Source of the DNA: Candidatus Avelusimicrobium facis
GTDB taxonomy: Bacteria > Elusimicrobiota > Elusimicrobia > Elusimicrobiales > Elusimicrobiaceae
DNA: 38,573 nucleotides
Direction of reading: 5' to 3'
NCBI GenBank assembly: GCA_900762815.1
Contig: CAAFHX010000076.1
Span: forward strand, 1 to 38,573
This document shows, piece by piece, positions 31,768 through 38,573 of this stretch. The notes below the pieces were generated by a model. That model saw only the letters and a program-made list of their open reading frames with translations. It searched no databases and was not told where the DNA came from. A program made the position numbers and the translations under genes. Within the stretch, counting starts at the first letter, position 1. Each line of letters begins with the position of its first letter.

Positions 31768-33018
31768 ATGGCAAAAACAAATATTGTCGCGGGGTTGGAT
31801 GTGGGCAGCGCAGAGCTGACCGCCATCGCCGCCGCGCATGATTGCGAAACAAATACTTTACAAGTCTTGGCCGGACGCAGCCTGCCCTGCAAAGGGGTGC
31901 GCGGAGGCGTGGTGTCCGACATCCGGGAAACGTCTGCCGTGGTGAACCACTTACTCGGCGGCATAGAGCGCGAATTAAATAAAAATATCAGCAGCCTGTT
32001 TGTCGCCGCCCGCGGGGCGCATTTGGAGTCCTTTTCCAGCCACGGCACCTACAATATTTCCCGTTTGGATAAAGAAATTACGCAGGAGGATATGCGCCTG
32101 GCAGTGGAAAACGCCAAGGCCATGCCCATTAAAAACGACAATGAAATCGTCAACGTCATTACGCAGGGCTTTGCGATTGATAAATTGCGCGGCATTTCCA
32201 ACCCCGAAGGCATGGAAGGCTCTTTGTTGGAAGTGGATGTCCACATTACCACCGGTTCTTCTACGCATTTGAATAATTTGGCCAAGGCCATTCAACGCCC
32301 CGGCTATAAAATAGACGGCACCTTTTATGGTCTGGTGCCGCTGGGCGACAGCGTGCTGACCCCCGAAGAAAAAGACATCGGCGCGATGATTATTGACCTG
32401 GGCGGGGAGACGATGTCCGTGGGAATTTACATGGACGGCATTTTGAAATTTTCGCGCGATATTCCCTACGGATGTGATTTGATTACCAGTGATTTGTCGC
32501 GCTTGTTGCACACCAGCCGCCAAAACGCCAAAGAGATTAAAGAAAAATACGGCGTGGCTTTTCCCACGTTCTTAGACGAGGAGGGGGAAATCCCCGTGCC
32601 GTCTTTGGACGGGCGCAGCACACACAATATTAAAAAAAGCTATATTTTAGATATTATCCAGCCCCGCGTGGAGGAGCTCTTTGAGCAAATCCAGCATTGC
32701 GTGGCCACTTCGGGCTATAAAAATTACCCGGTGGTGGGCGTGCTGACCGGCGGGGGCAGCCAAATGCCCGGCATGACGGACCATGCCGTCAATATTTTGG
32801 GACTCAAAGAAGTGCGGCGCGGCGGTGTCCAGCGGGACTTGGTCACGGCGGCCGATGAGTTTTTTGACCCGAAATACAGCACGGCTTTGGCCTTGGCCAT
32901 TTATGCCGCCGATAACGAAGGCTACGACGAATACGCCCGCGAGAGTTATGATAAAGGCGGTTCTTTGTTTGGCAAGCTGGGGCGGCTGTTTAAGGGATTG
33001 GATTTGTTCGGCGGTTGA
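31768..33018 (+). CDS. ftsA: Cell division protein FtsA
   Basis: 416 residues, actin-like ATPase that tethers FtsZ to the membrane. The phosphate-1 region is AGLDVGSAELTAI near the N-terminus. Subdomain 1C is followed by IIDLGGETMSVGIYMDG (phosphate-2) and VVGVLTGGGSQMPGM (adenosine loop). The C-terminal end, LFGKLGRLFKGLDLFGG, is an amphipathic helix of the kind FtsA uses for membrane binding. The start ATG has AGGTG at good spacing, and FtsZ begins 18 bp later. Confidence 0.95.
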   Translation: MAKTNIVAGLDVGSAELTAIAAAHDCETNTLQVLAGRSLPCKGVRGGVVSDIRETSAVVNHLLGGIERELNKNISSLFVAARGAHLESFSSHGTYNISRLDKEITQEDMRLAVENAKAMPIKNDNEIVNVITQGFAIDKLRGISNPEGMEGSLLEVDVHITTGSSTHLNNLAKAIQRPGYKIDGTFYGLVPLGDSVLTPEEKDIGAMIIDLGGETMSVGIYMDGILKFSRDIPYGCDLITSDLSRLLHTSRQNAKEIKEKYGVAFPTFLDEEGEIPVPSLDGRSTHNIKKSYILDIIQPRVEELFEQIQHCVATSGYKNYPVVGVLTGGGSQMPGMTDHAVNILGLKEVRRGGVQRDLVTAADEFFDPKYSTALALAIYAADNEGYDEYARESYDKGGSLFGKLGRLFKGLDLFGG

Positions 33019-33036
33019 TTTGCCGGGAGAATTTGT

Positions 33037-34194
33037 ATGAGCGACTTGTTTATGCCGGCCGATTTGTTTGAAACCAAAAAGGCCAAAATTAAAGTCATCG
33101 GCGTGGGCGGGGGCGGCGGAAACGCCATCAACCACATGGTCAACGCCGGGCTGAAGGATGTGGATTTTATTGCCGTAAATACCGACGCGCAGGACTTGCG
33201 CCGCAACCAGGCCCCTTACTTGGTGCAAGTGGGGGAGAAAATTACCAAAGGCTTGGGCGTGGGCGGAGACCCGGAAAAAGGCCGCCGCGCCGCCGAAGAA
33301 TCCAAGGAAAAGCTCAAGCTCATCATCGGGCAGACGGATTTGTTGTTCATTACCGCCGGGATGGGCGGCGGCACGGGCACGGGCGTGGCGCCGTATCTGG
33401 CCCAGCTGGCCAAAGAGATTTACGGCGATGATTTGCTGGTGGTCGGGGTGGTAACACGGCCGTTTAATTTTGAAGGCTACGTGCGTGAAAAACAGGCCGA
33501 TGAAGGCATTAAGGAAATGCAGAAGTATGTGGATTCCATGATCATCGTGCCGAACGAAAAGCTTTTTGCCAACATTGACCCCGAGACCTCTTCGCGCGAT
33601 GCGTTTAAAATGGTGGATGAAGTTTTGCTGCAGGCCGTCAAAGGCATCGCCGAGGTTATTACCAAACCCGGCGAAGTTAATATTGATTTTAACGATGTGC
33701 GCAAGGTGATGTGCCATTCGCACAAATCCCTCATCGGCATTGGCGAAGCCAGCGGCCCGGGGCGGCATTTGACCGCCGTCAAAAAGGCCATTTCTTCGCC
33801 GCTGCTGGAAAATGCCGACATTCGCGGGGCTAAGGGGTTTATCGTGCATTTTTTGGCGTCGGATTTAACCATGGTGGAGCAAGGCGAAGCCATGAGCCTC
33901 ATCCGCCAGTACGCCAGCAACGATTCTATTATTATGTACGGTCATTCGTATGATGCGTCGCTGGGGGACCGCTTTCAGGTTACGGTCATTGCCACGGGTT
34001 TTAGCGCCGAGAAGGCCAATGTGTTTATTGCCCGGCGGCCCTTGGCCCCGCAGCAAAACCAAACTTACGATTTAAAGAAAAATGTTTTTGCGACATTTGA
34101 AGACGAACCCCCGTCTAAATCCGCGCAAGAGCCGGAGGACAATATGTTAATCCCCGCGTTTTTGCGTCGTAAAAAAACCACCCAAGCCCGTTGA
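33037..34194 (+). CDS. ftsZ: Cell division protein FtsZ
   Basis: 385 residues, tubulin-like GTPase that builds the Z-ring. The tubulin signature GGGTGTG lies at 110-116, N-terminal VGGGGGNAINHM binds the phosphates, and NIDFNDVRKVM (T7 loop region) completes the interface. The C-terminal peptide LIPAFLRRKK matches the FtsA/ZipA-binding tail. GGGAGA lies before the ATG. Length is normal. It is followed 11 bp later by pilT. Confidence 0.98.
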   Translation: MSDLFMPADLFETKKAKIKVIGVGGGGGNAINHMVNAGLKDVDFIAVNTDAQDLRRNQAPYLVQVGEKITKGLGVGGDPEKGRRAAEESKEKLKLIIGQTDLLFITAGMGGGTGTGVAPYLAQLAKEIYGDDLLVVGVVTRPFNFEGYVREKQADEGIKEMQKYVDSMIIVPNEKLFANIDPETSSRDAFKMVDEVLLQAVKGIAEVITKPGEVNIDFNDVRKVMCHSHKSLIGIGEASGPGRHLTAVKKAISSPLLENADIRGAKGFIVHFLASDLTMVEQGEAMSLIRQYASNDSIIMYGHSYDASLGDRFQVTVIATGFSAEKANVFIARRPLAPQQNQTYDLKKNVFATFEDEPPSKSAQEPEDNMLIPAFLRRKKTTQAR

Positions 34195-34205
34195 AAGGAG
34201 GAAGT

Positions 34206-35291
34206 ATGGCGGTCGGATTACAAAGTTTATTGCGTACGGTAGTAGACAACAAAGCCAGCGGTTTGCATATCCGTGGCAATTCCAACGCGTATGTGCGTTT
34301 GAACGGACAGATTAAGCCGATTGATGACTCGTTTGTGTCCAACGACGAAGCCAAAAAAATGGCCTATGCGTGCATGGGCGAACGCGAACGCAAAATTTTT
34401 GAACAGTACAGCACGGTGGACTTTTCGCTGGATGCCAAATCTTACGGGCGCTTTCGTTTTAACGTGTTCCGCCAGTCGGCCAAGATTGCCATGGCCATCC
34501 GCCATATTCCGCTGAAGATTCCTTCTTTTAAAGAGCTGTCCTTGCCCGAAGAAGTGCTGAAAAAAATTGCCGACAACCGCCGCGGTTTGATTATTGTAAC
34601 CGGGATGACCGGCTCGGGCAAAACCTCCACCCTGGCCGCGATGATTGACTATATCAACCGCTCCCGCAACGGCCATATTTTGACCATTGAGGACCCGATT
34701 GAGTTCGTCCATACCGAAAACAAATGTATTATCAGCCAGTTGGAGTTGGGGGTGGATACGCCTTCGTACACCGGTGCCTTGCGCGCGGCCATGCGCCAAG
34801 ACCCCGACATTATTATGATCGGCGAATTGCGCGATGCGGAAGTGATGAAGGCCGCCATCGGCGCGGCGGAAACGGGGCAATTGGTGCTTTCCACCATGCA
34901 CACCGTTAACGTGGTGCAGACTTTGGCCCGCTTGACGGAAGCCTTCCCCATTGAGCAGCACCAGCAGGTGCGCTTGCAGCTTTCTGAGTTGATTCGCGGG
35001 GTGGTGTGCCAGCGCTTGTTGCCTACCATTAAACCGGGCATGACGCCCGCTTTGGAAATTATGGTCAATACGCCGCAAATCCGCAAACTGATTTTGGAAA
35101 ACCGCGCCAGCGACTTGCAAAAAGCGCTGCAAAACGGCGAATTCTATGGCATGAATACCTTTGACCAATCCTTGGCCAACCTCTACAAAACCAACAAGGT
35201 GGATATGGAACAGGTCCTGGCTGCCGCCTCCAGCCCCGACGCTTTGATGATGGCCATTCGCGGCGTGACGGACAATTTGGAGGCTGCATGA
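34206..35291 (+). CDS. pilT: Twitching motility ATPase PilT/PilU-like
   Basis: 361 residues, cytoplasmic hexameric ATPase that retracts type IV pili. Walker A is GMTGSGKT (133-140). The Asp box is ILTIEDPIEFVH, Walker B IIMIGELRDAEVM, and the His box STMHTVNVVQT (229-239) has TV where PilT usually has TN. The ATG at 34206 has a full AAAGGAGG upstream; a TTG start at 34191 in the same frame is rejected. It sits between ftsZ and cmk, an unusual location, and no other pilus assembly genes are near. The pilin at 1-462 could be its substrate system. Confidence 0.93.
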   Translation: MAVGLQSLLRTVVDNKASGLHIRGNSNAYVRLNGQIKPIDDSFVSNDEAKKMAYACMGERERKIFEQYSTVDFSLDAKSYGRFRFNVFRQSAKIAMAIRHIPLKIPSFKELSLPEEVLKKIADNRRGLIIVTGMTGSGKTSTLAAMIDYINRSRNGHILTIEDPIEFVHTENKCIISQLELGVDTPSYTGALRAAMRQDPDIIMIGELRDAEVMKAAIGAAETGQLVLSTMHTVNVVQTLARLTEAFPIEQHQQVRLQLSELIRGVVCQRLLPTIKPGMTPALEIMVNTPQIRKLILENRASDLQKALQNGEFYGMNTFDQSLANLYKTNKVDMEQVLAAASSPDALMMAIRGVTDNLEAA

Positions 35292-35971
35292 GCCGTTTGA
35301 ACGGACCCGTGGTGGCCATAGACGGCACGGCCGGTACGGGCAAATCTTCCGTCGGCAGAGCGGCGGCACAGCAAATGGGGTATGGCTTTTTAAGCACGGG
35401 GGCCATGTACCGCGCCTTGGCGTATGAAGTGTATGCCGCGCGGGTCAACCCGGCCGACGAACAAGCCGTGCTGCAGGTGGCGCAAAATCTGCAATTTCGC
35501 TTTGAGCGCCAGAGCGACGCTACGCTGAAAATGTTTGTAGATGGTGAATATTTGGGCAATAAATTGACCTTGGACGAAGTGGCCCAAACCGCCAGCAAAG
35601 TGTCCACGCATGCCCGGGCCCGCGCCGTATTGACGGAAAAAATGCGCCAAGTGGGCCGCGACGGCGGCATTATTTTGGAAGGACGCGACATCGGCACCGT
35701 GGTTTTCCCGGACGCGGAAGTGAAAATTTATCTGACCGCCGCGCCACAGGTGCGTGCGCAACGCCGGGTCCAGCAGCTGTTGGCCCAGGGGGCTGCGGCC
35801 GATTACGAGCAAATTTTGGCCTCTATCAAAGACCGTGACCAACGGGATATGACCCGCGCCACCGCCCCGTTAAAGCCCGCGGCGGACGCGGTGCAAATAG
35901 ACACTTCCGCTATGACCATGCCGCAGGTCATCGCGGCGGTAGTAAAGGAAATAAACAAGTATGCTGCTTAA
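35288..35971 (+). CDS. cmk: Cytidylate kinase
   Basis: 227 residues. It phosphorylates CMP and dCMP. P-loop GTAGTGKSS (13-21), MGYGFLSTGAMYRALAY (NMP-binding), GGIILEGRDIGTVVFPDAEVKIYLTA, and the LID-region RDQRDMTRATAPLKPAADAV with the family's arginines. The ATG overlaps the pilT stop by 4 bp, and it overlaps plsC by 11 bp. The cmk-plsC-rpsA order is seen in other bacteria. Confidence 0.96.
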   Translation: MSRLNGPVVAIDGTAGTGKSSVGRAAAQQMGYGFLSTGAMYRALAYEVYAARVNPADEQAVLQVAQNLQFRFERQSDATLKMFVDGEYLGNKLTLDEVAQTASKVSTHARARAVLTEKMRQVGRDGGIILEGRDIGTVVFPDAEVKIYLTAAPQVRAQRRVQQLLAQGAAADYEQILASIKDRDQRDMTRATAPLKPAADAVQIDTSAMTMPQVIAAVVKEINKYAA

Positions 35972-36554
35972 TTTGGTAAAATTTAGTGCAAGGGTGTTCT
36001 TTAAAACGTTTTATAACTTTAAGGCGGAGGGTTTGGAAAACATTCCCAAGACCGGCGCCTTAATTATTGCGGGGAACCATTTGTCCAACGCCGATCCCCC
36101 GGCCATTGGCGCTTTTGCCGGGTTGGTGCGCGATTCGCGTTTTATGGCCAAAAAGGAGTTGTTTGCCGTGCCCGTATTGGGCTGGTTTTTCCGGCGGTGC
36201 GGATATATCTCGGTGGACCGCAAACGCACCATTGGGGATTTTGGCGCGCTGGAAGGCGCCATCGCCGCATTGAACCGGGGTGAGAGTGTGGTGATGTTCC
36301 CGGAAGGGACGCGCTCTAAAACCGGCAAACCGCAAAAGCCCAAAAGCGGCATCGGATTTTTGGTATACAAGACGGGCGCGCAGGTGTTGCCCGTGAAAGT
36401 GCAGGGGACGTTTGGCTGGCCGTGGGTGCGCAAAATCCGCGTAAAATTCGGCCATCCCATCACTTTGCAGCAGGACCCCGCTTTGGAACCCAAAGCGCAG
36501 TATAAACAATTTGCTAATACCATCATGGAAAGCATAAATTCAATTACTATCTAA
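35961..36554 (+). CDS. plsC: 1-acyl-sn-glycerol-3-phosphate acyltransferase (PlsC-like)
   Basis: 197 residues. It adds the second acyl chain in phosphatidic acid synthesis at the inner membrane. The catalytic HX4D motif is NHLSNAD (H40, D45), and the phosphate-binding motif is FPEGTRS (113-119). GYISVDRK and GAQVLPVKVQG complete blocks 2 and 4. A hydrophobic N-terminus is short. No Shine-Dalgarno sequence is obvious because it starts within cmk. Confidence 0.93.
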   Translation: MLLNLVKFSARVFFKTFYNFKAEGLENIPKTGALIIAGNHLSNADPPAIGAFAGLVRDSRFMAKKELFAVPVLGWFFRRCGYISVDRKRTIGDFGALEGAIAALNRGESVVMFPEGTRSKTGKPQKPKSGIGFLVYKTGAQVLPVKVQGTFGWPWVRKIRVKFGHPITLQQDPALEPKAQYKQFANTIMESINSITI

Positions 36555-36556
36555 AC

Positions 36557-36602
36557 GGAGGATACGCGCCCGGCCCCAAAGGCCCTGCGTAAATAAGGAC
36601 TT
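36557..36602 (+). promoter_or_regulatory. rpsA leader: Shine-Dalgarno-like site, hairpin, second Shine-Dalgarno site
   Basis: Between the plsC stop and the rpsA ATG lie CGGAGG (36556-36561), a hairpin with arms TACGC (36563-36567) and GCGTA (36587-36591) enclosing a GGCC/GGCC pair, and then the real ribosome site AAGGA before the ATG at 36603. In E. coli S1 represses its own translation through leader structure; whether this leader acts likewise is inference. Confidence 0.4.
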
Positions 36603-37787
36603 ATGACAACCAACGAAGAAATCAAAAACACACAAGAAACGAACAACGAAGCCGAAATGACCATGGATGCGTTGCTCGCGCAGCAAGAGTCTTTATCGGA
36701 ACAACTCAACAAACGCGAAATCGTAGATGTAACCGTTGTACAGATTTCGGGGGATTATATCTTGGTGGACACCGGCGCCAAAAAAGAAGGTGCCATTTTG
36801 GTGAGCGAGTTTGACGGTAAAACCCTGCCCGCCGTGGGGGAAAAGGTGTCGGCCGTGCTGGTCAAACGCGGCAGCGATGAAAGATATTCCATTTTATCCC
36901 ATAAAAAAGCCTTGGAAATGCAGGGCTGGGACATTTGCAAAAAAGCTTATGAAAACAAAGAACGCGTCAAAGGCGTGATTTTGCAGACGGTGAAAGGCGG
37001 TTATATTGTGGACGTGTTGGGTGTGAACGGGTTTATGCCGTTGTCTTTGTCTGAGCTGCACACCGCTTACAAACACTATTTGCCCGTGGGCGCCAAAATC
37101 AAAGCCGTCATCGTTGAATTTTCTAAAGAGAAACAGAAACTCATCGTTTCGCGCAAACAAGTGCTGGAAGAGGACGAAGCCGTCCGCCGCACCGAAGTGC
37201 TGGGCCAAATCAAAGAGGGCGAAGTGCTGCGCGTGGTCGTAGCCAAAGTGGACAAGGACCGCTTGTTCTTGCGCTTCCACGGCATTGAGGGCGTGGTTAA
37301 CTTGGAAAACATTGCTTGGAAAGAACCCGAGACGGCCATTGCCAACTTCCGCCGCGGCCAGCGCTTGAAAGCCAAACTCTTGAAGCTGGATAAAGAAACC
37401 CCGCGCTTGGAGTTCGGTTTGAAACAGCTGTTCTTGAACCCGGCCGACGCGCTCAAACGCCGCTATCCGTACAAGAGCTCCGTCAAAGCCAAAGTGGAAA
37501 AAATTTCCGAAGAAGAAGGGGTGGAATGCACCATCGGCAAAAACAACACCAAAGGCCACATCAGCCCCTTTGAAATGGGCCGCGATTTCAACGCCCAGGT
37601 CGGCGATGTGATTACCGCCTTGGTGGTGGGAGTAGACCCGGAAACCTTTACGGTCAACCTCTCCGTCAAGAAATACGACCAAGTGCAAAACCGCAAAGTC
37701 GTCGCGCAGTACTTGAAACAAGCGCCGCGCCCGACCTTGGGCCAGCTGTTGGAAGATTCCTTCAAAACGACGGAAGAAGAAAAATAG
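36603..37787 (+). CDS. rpsA: 30S ribosomal protein S1
   Basis: 394 residues with four S1 RNA-binding domains by eye (about 38-105, 120-188, 205-275, 290-360); for example VVQISGDYILVDTGAKKEGAILVSEF and VDVLGVNGFMPLSLSEL. This is shorter than the six-domain E. coli S1, but similar in size to S1 of other phyla. S1 helps mRNA bind the ribosome, which matters for messages with leaders and less for leaderless ones. AAGGA precedes the ATG. A strong terminator follows at 37807. Confidence 0.92.
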   Translation: MTTNEEIKNTQETNNEAEMTMDALLAQQESLSEQLNKREIVDVTVVQISGDYILVDTGAKKEGAILVSEFDGKTLPAVGEKVSAVLVKRGSDERYSILSHKKALEMQGWDICKKAYENKERVKGVILQTVKGGYIVDVLGVNGFMPLSLSELHTAYKHYLPVGAKIKAVIVEFSKEKQKLIVSRKQVLEEDEAVRRTEVLGQIKEGEVLRVVVAKVDKDRLFLRFHGIEGVVNLENIAWKEPETAIANFRRGQRLKAKLLKLDKETPRLEFGLKQLFLNPADALKRRYPYKSSVKAKVEKISEEEGVECTIGKNNTKGHISPFEMGRDFNAQVGDVITALVVGVDPETFTVNLSVKKYDQVQNRKVVAQYLKQAPRPTLGQLLEDSFKTTEEEK

Positions 37788-37806
37788 TTTAGATAGTAAT
37801 GTATGC

Positions 37807-37832
37807 AAAGGGGCCCTGCCGGGCCCCTTTTT
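37807..37832 (+). terminator. Rho-independent terminator after rpsA
   Basis: A perfect 10-bp stem (37807-37816 with 37821-37830), TGCC loop, then T. It closes the ftsA-to-rpsA cluster. Confidence 0.92.
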
Positions 37833-37857
37833 GCGTGTGGGGGCGCGCGGGGTTTTA

Positions 37858-37863
37858 TATAAT
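37858..37863 (+). promoter_or_regulatory. -10 box of a leaderless promoter for queH
   Basis: TATAAT is followed by six bases and the ATG at 37870. No ribosome-binding site lies between. Confidence 0.7.
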
Positions 37864-37869
37864 TTACCT

Positions 37870-38412
37870 ATGCCGGAAGAAAAACTGCTTTTGCTCTCTT
37901 GTTGTGCGCCGTGCTCGTGCGGAGTAATAGAAATGCTCGCCGCACAGGGACGCACTTTTACGGTTTTGTTTTATAACCCCAACATAGATACCGCCGGGGA
38001 ATACCAAAAGCGCTTGGCCGAAAATCAGCGCATTTGCGCGCGTTTTGGGGTGCCTTTTGCCCAGCTGCCTTATGAGCCGGAGCGGTGGCGCGCCGCCGTG
38101 GCCGGGCTGGAGCAGGAGCCCGAGCGCGGCCGCCGTTGCAGCGTGTGTTTTGAGCTGCGTCTAAAGCGTGCGGCGCAATATGCCAAGGAGCACGGGTTTA
38201 CCCGGTTTTCGTCGGTGTTGGGGGTTTCGCGCTATAAGGATTTGGCACAAGTTAATGCCGCCGCCGCGCGCGCCGCAGCCGCCGTGGGGGTGCCGTACGA
38301 TGAAACCAATTGGCGCAAGGGCGGCACCGAAGCGTTGCGCCATTTGCTCATCAAAGATATGCAGCTGTACAATCAAACTTATTGCGGTTGCATTTTCAGC
38401 CGAAGGAAGTAG
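37870..38412 (+). CDS. queH: Epoxyqueuosine reductase QueH
   Basis: 180 residues of the QueH (DUF208) family, which reduces epoxyqueuosine to queuosine in tRNA, a non-homologous alternative to QueG. Cysteines: CCAPCSC (C11, C12, C15, C17), RRCSVCFELRL and YCGCIF, matching the family's metal/iron-sulfur ligands. YNPNID and TRFSSVLGVSRYKD are also typical. The frame is open upstream to 37831, but the ATG at 37870 is preferred because of the -10 box six bases earlier. It complements queD and queE 15 kb away. Confidence 0.92.
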   Translation: MPEEKLLLLSCCAPCSCGVIEMLAAQGRTFTVLFYNPNIDTAGEYQKRLAENQRICARFGVPFAQLPYEPERWRAAVAGLEQEPERGRRCSVCFELRLKRAAQYAKEHGFTRFSSVLGVSRYKDLAQVNAAAARAAAAVGVPYDETNWRKGGTEALRHLLIKDMQLYNQTYCGCIFSRRK

Positions 38413-38573
38413 AAGGAATCTCCGCCTTATTGTCTTATCTTTTGTTGTTAATCAAACAAAGGGTCATCCTGAAAAGTTTTTGCTTAAGGATCTTCCATTT
38501 TTCTGGTAGTTGTCGTTGCTTTTATTAAATAAACGACAGGGAAAATGGAAGATGCTGAGCAGAGACTCCTCAG
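38413..38573. repeat. Large imperfect inverted repeat at the window edge
   Basis: No gene is seen here. From 38469 rightward, a sequence starting CTGAAAAG and passing through ATCTTCCATTTT (38490-38501) is mirrored on the opposite strand from 38573 leftward, starting CTGAGGAG and passing through ATCTTCCATTTT (38554-38543). A second shared block TGTCGTT lies near the centre (38511-38517 and the complement of 38532-38538). About 26 bases of each arm align before the ATCTTCC core ends, with mostly transition differences. The element runs off the window. It could be a REP-like unit or a miniature element. Confidence 0.6.

Noticed and set aside
32647..33849. A 400-codon open frame on the minus strand opposite ftsA and ftsZ
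   Set aside because: ftsA and ftsZ are certain, and the antisense product has the compositional bias of a shadow frame.
1..38573. CRISPR arrays, transposases, integrases or prophage genes
   Set aside because: No regularly spaced repeats and no such protein motifs were seen anywhere.

Overview
The window reads as one contiguous piece of a bacterial chromosome from an anaerobic, Gram-negative-type host with a moderately high G+C content. It is densely coded with housekeeping genes, and I see no phage, plasmid, insertion sequence or CRISPR array. Evidence for an outer membrane is two OmpA-like lipoproteins, a small outer-membrane beta-barrel with a C-terminal Phe, and type IV pilus parts (a pilin and PilT). 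The pilin style (alpha1-helix continuation K-A-V-E-R-A-R), the acyl-CoA dehydrogenase/EtfBA set and the overall gene content fit Elusimicrobiota from an animal gut. That assignment is an inference from protein style, not from a marker search.

Layout. 1-462: end of a type IV pilin gene. 551-5589: a peptide-uptake operon (two Opp/Dpp ATPases, an M20 peptidase, two permeases) with no solute-binding protein. 5646-8809: an AMP-forming acyl-CoA ligase and a CCA/poly(A) nucleotidyltransferase. 8844-9558: tRNA-Gly(CCC) and a membrane-anchored protein with a CBM48-like domain. 9722-14304 (minus): an RDD membrane protein fused to a pilin-like domain, a YbaK-type deacylase, and UvrA. 14423-17445: an operon of a flippase-like membrane protein, a gamma-carbonic anhydrase, a receiver-only response regulator and a TPR protein. 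17446-17885 has no confident gene. 17886-22890 (minus): a long tightly packed set of membrane protein, queD, queE, folE, folP, a PTPS-III-like gene, folK and two OmpA lipoproteins. 23038-30155 (plus): a beta-barrel, a TPR-SpoIID protein, a GT4 glycosyltransferase, an acyl-CoA dehydrogenase, etfB and etfA. 30249-37787: smpB, tRNA-Leu(CAG), then ftsQ-ftsA-ftsZ-pilT-cmk-plsC-rpsA. 37870-38412: queH. The window closes with one large imperfect inverted repeat.

How the genes fit together. FolE makes dihydroneopterin triphosphate, which QueD/QueE draw off for queuosine and which the folate branch (PTPS-III-like, FolK, FolP) also uses. QueH, about 15 kb away, would finish queuosine. The absence of folB and the E-x-x-H-x-H motif of the second PTPS suggest the PTPS-III bypass. 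FtsQ/A/Z, PilT, lipid (PlsC), nucleotide (Cmk) and translation (S1) genes form a growth cluster.

The most notable signals are: (a) seven unlinked gene starts carrying a -10 hexamer exactly six bases before the start codon and no Shine-Dalgarno site, implying routine leaderless transcription; (b) an RDD protein whose C-terminal half resembles the window's own pilin; (c) the PTPS-III folate bypass; (d) a large inverted repeat at the right edge that may be a dispersed element.
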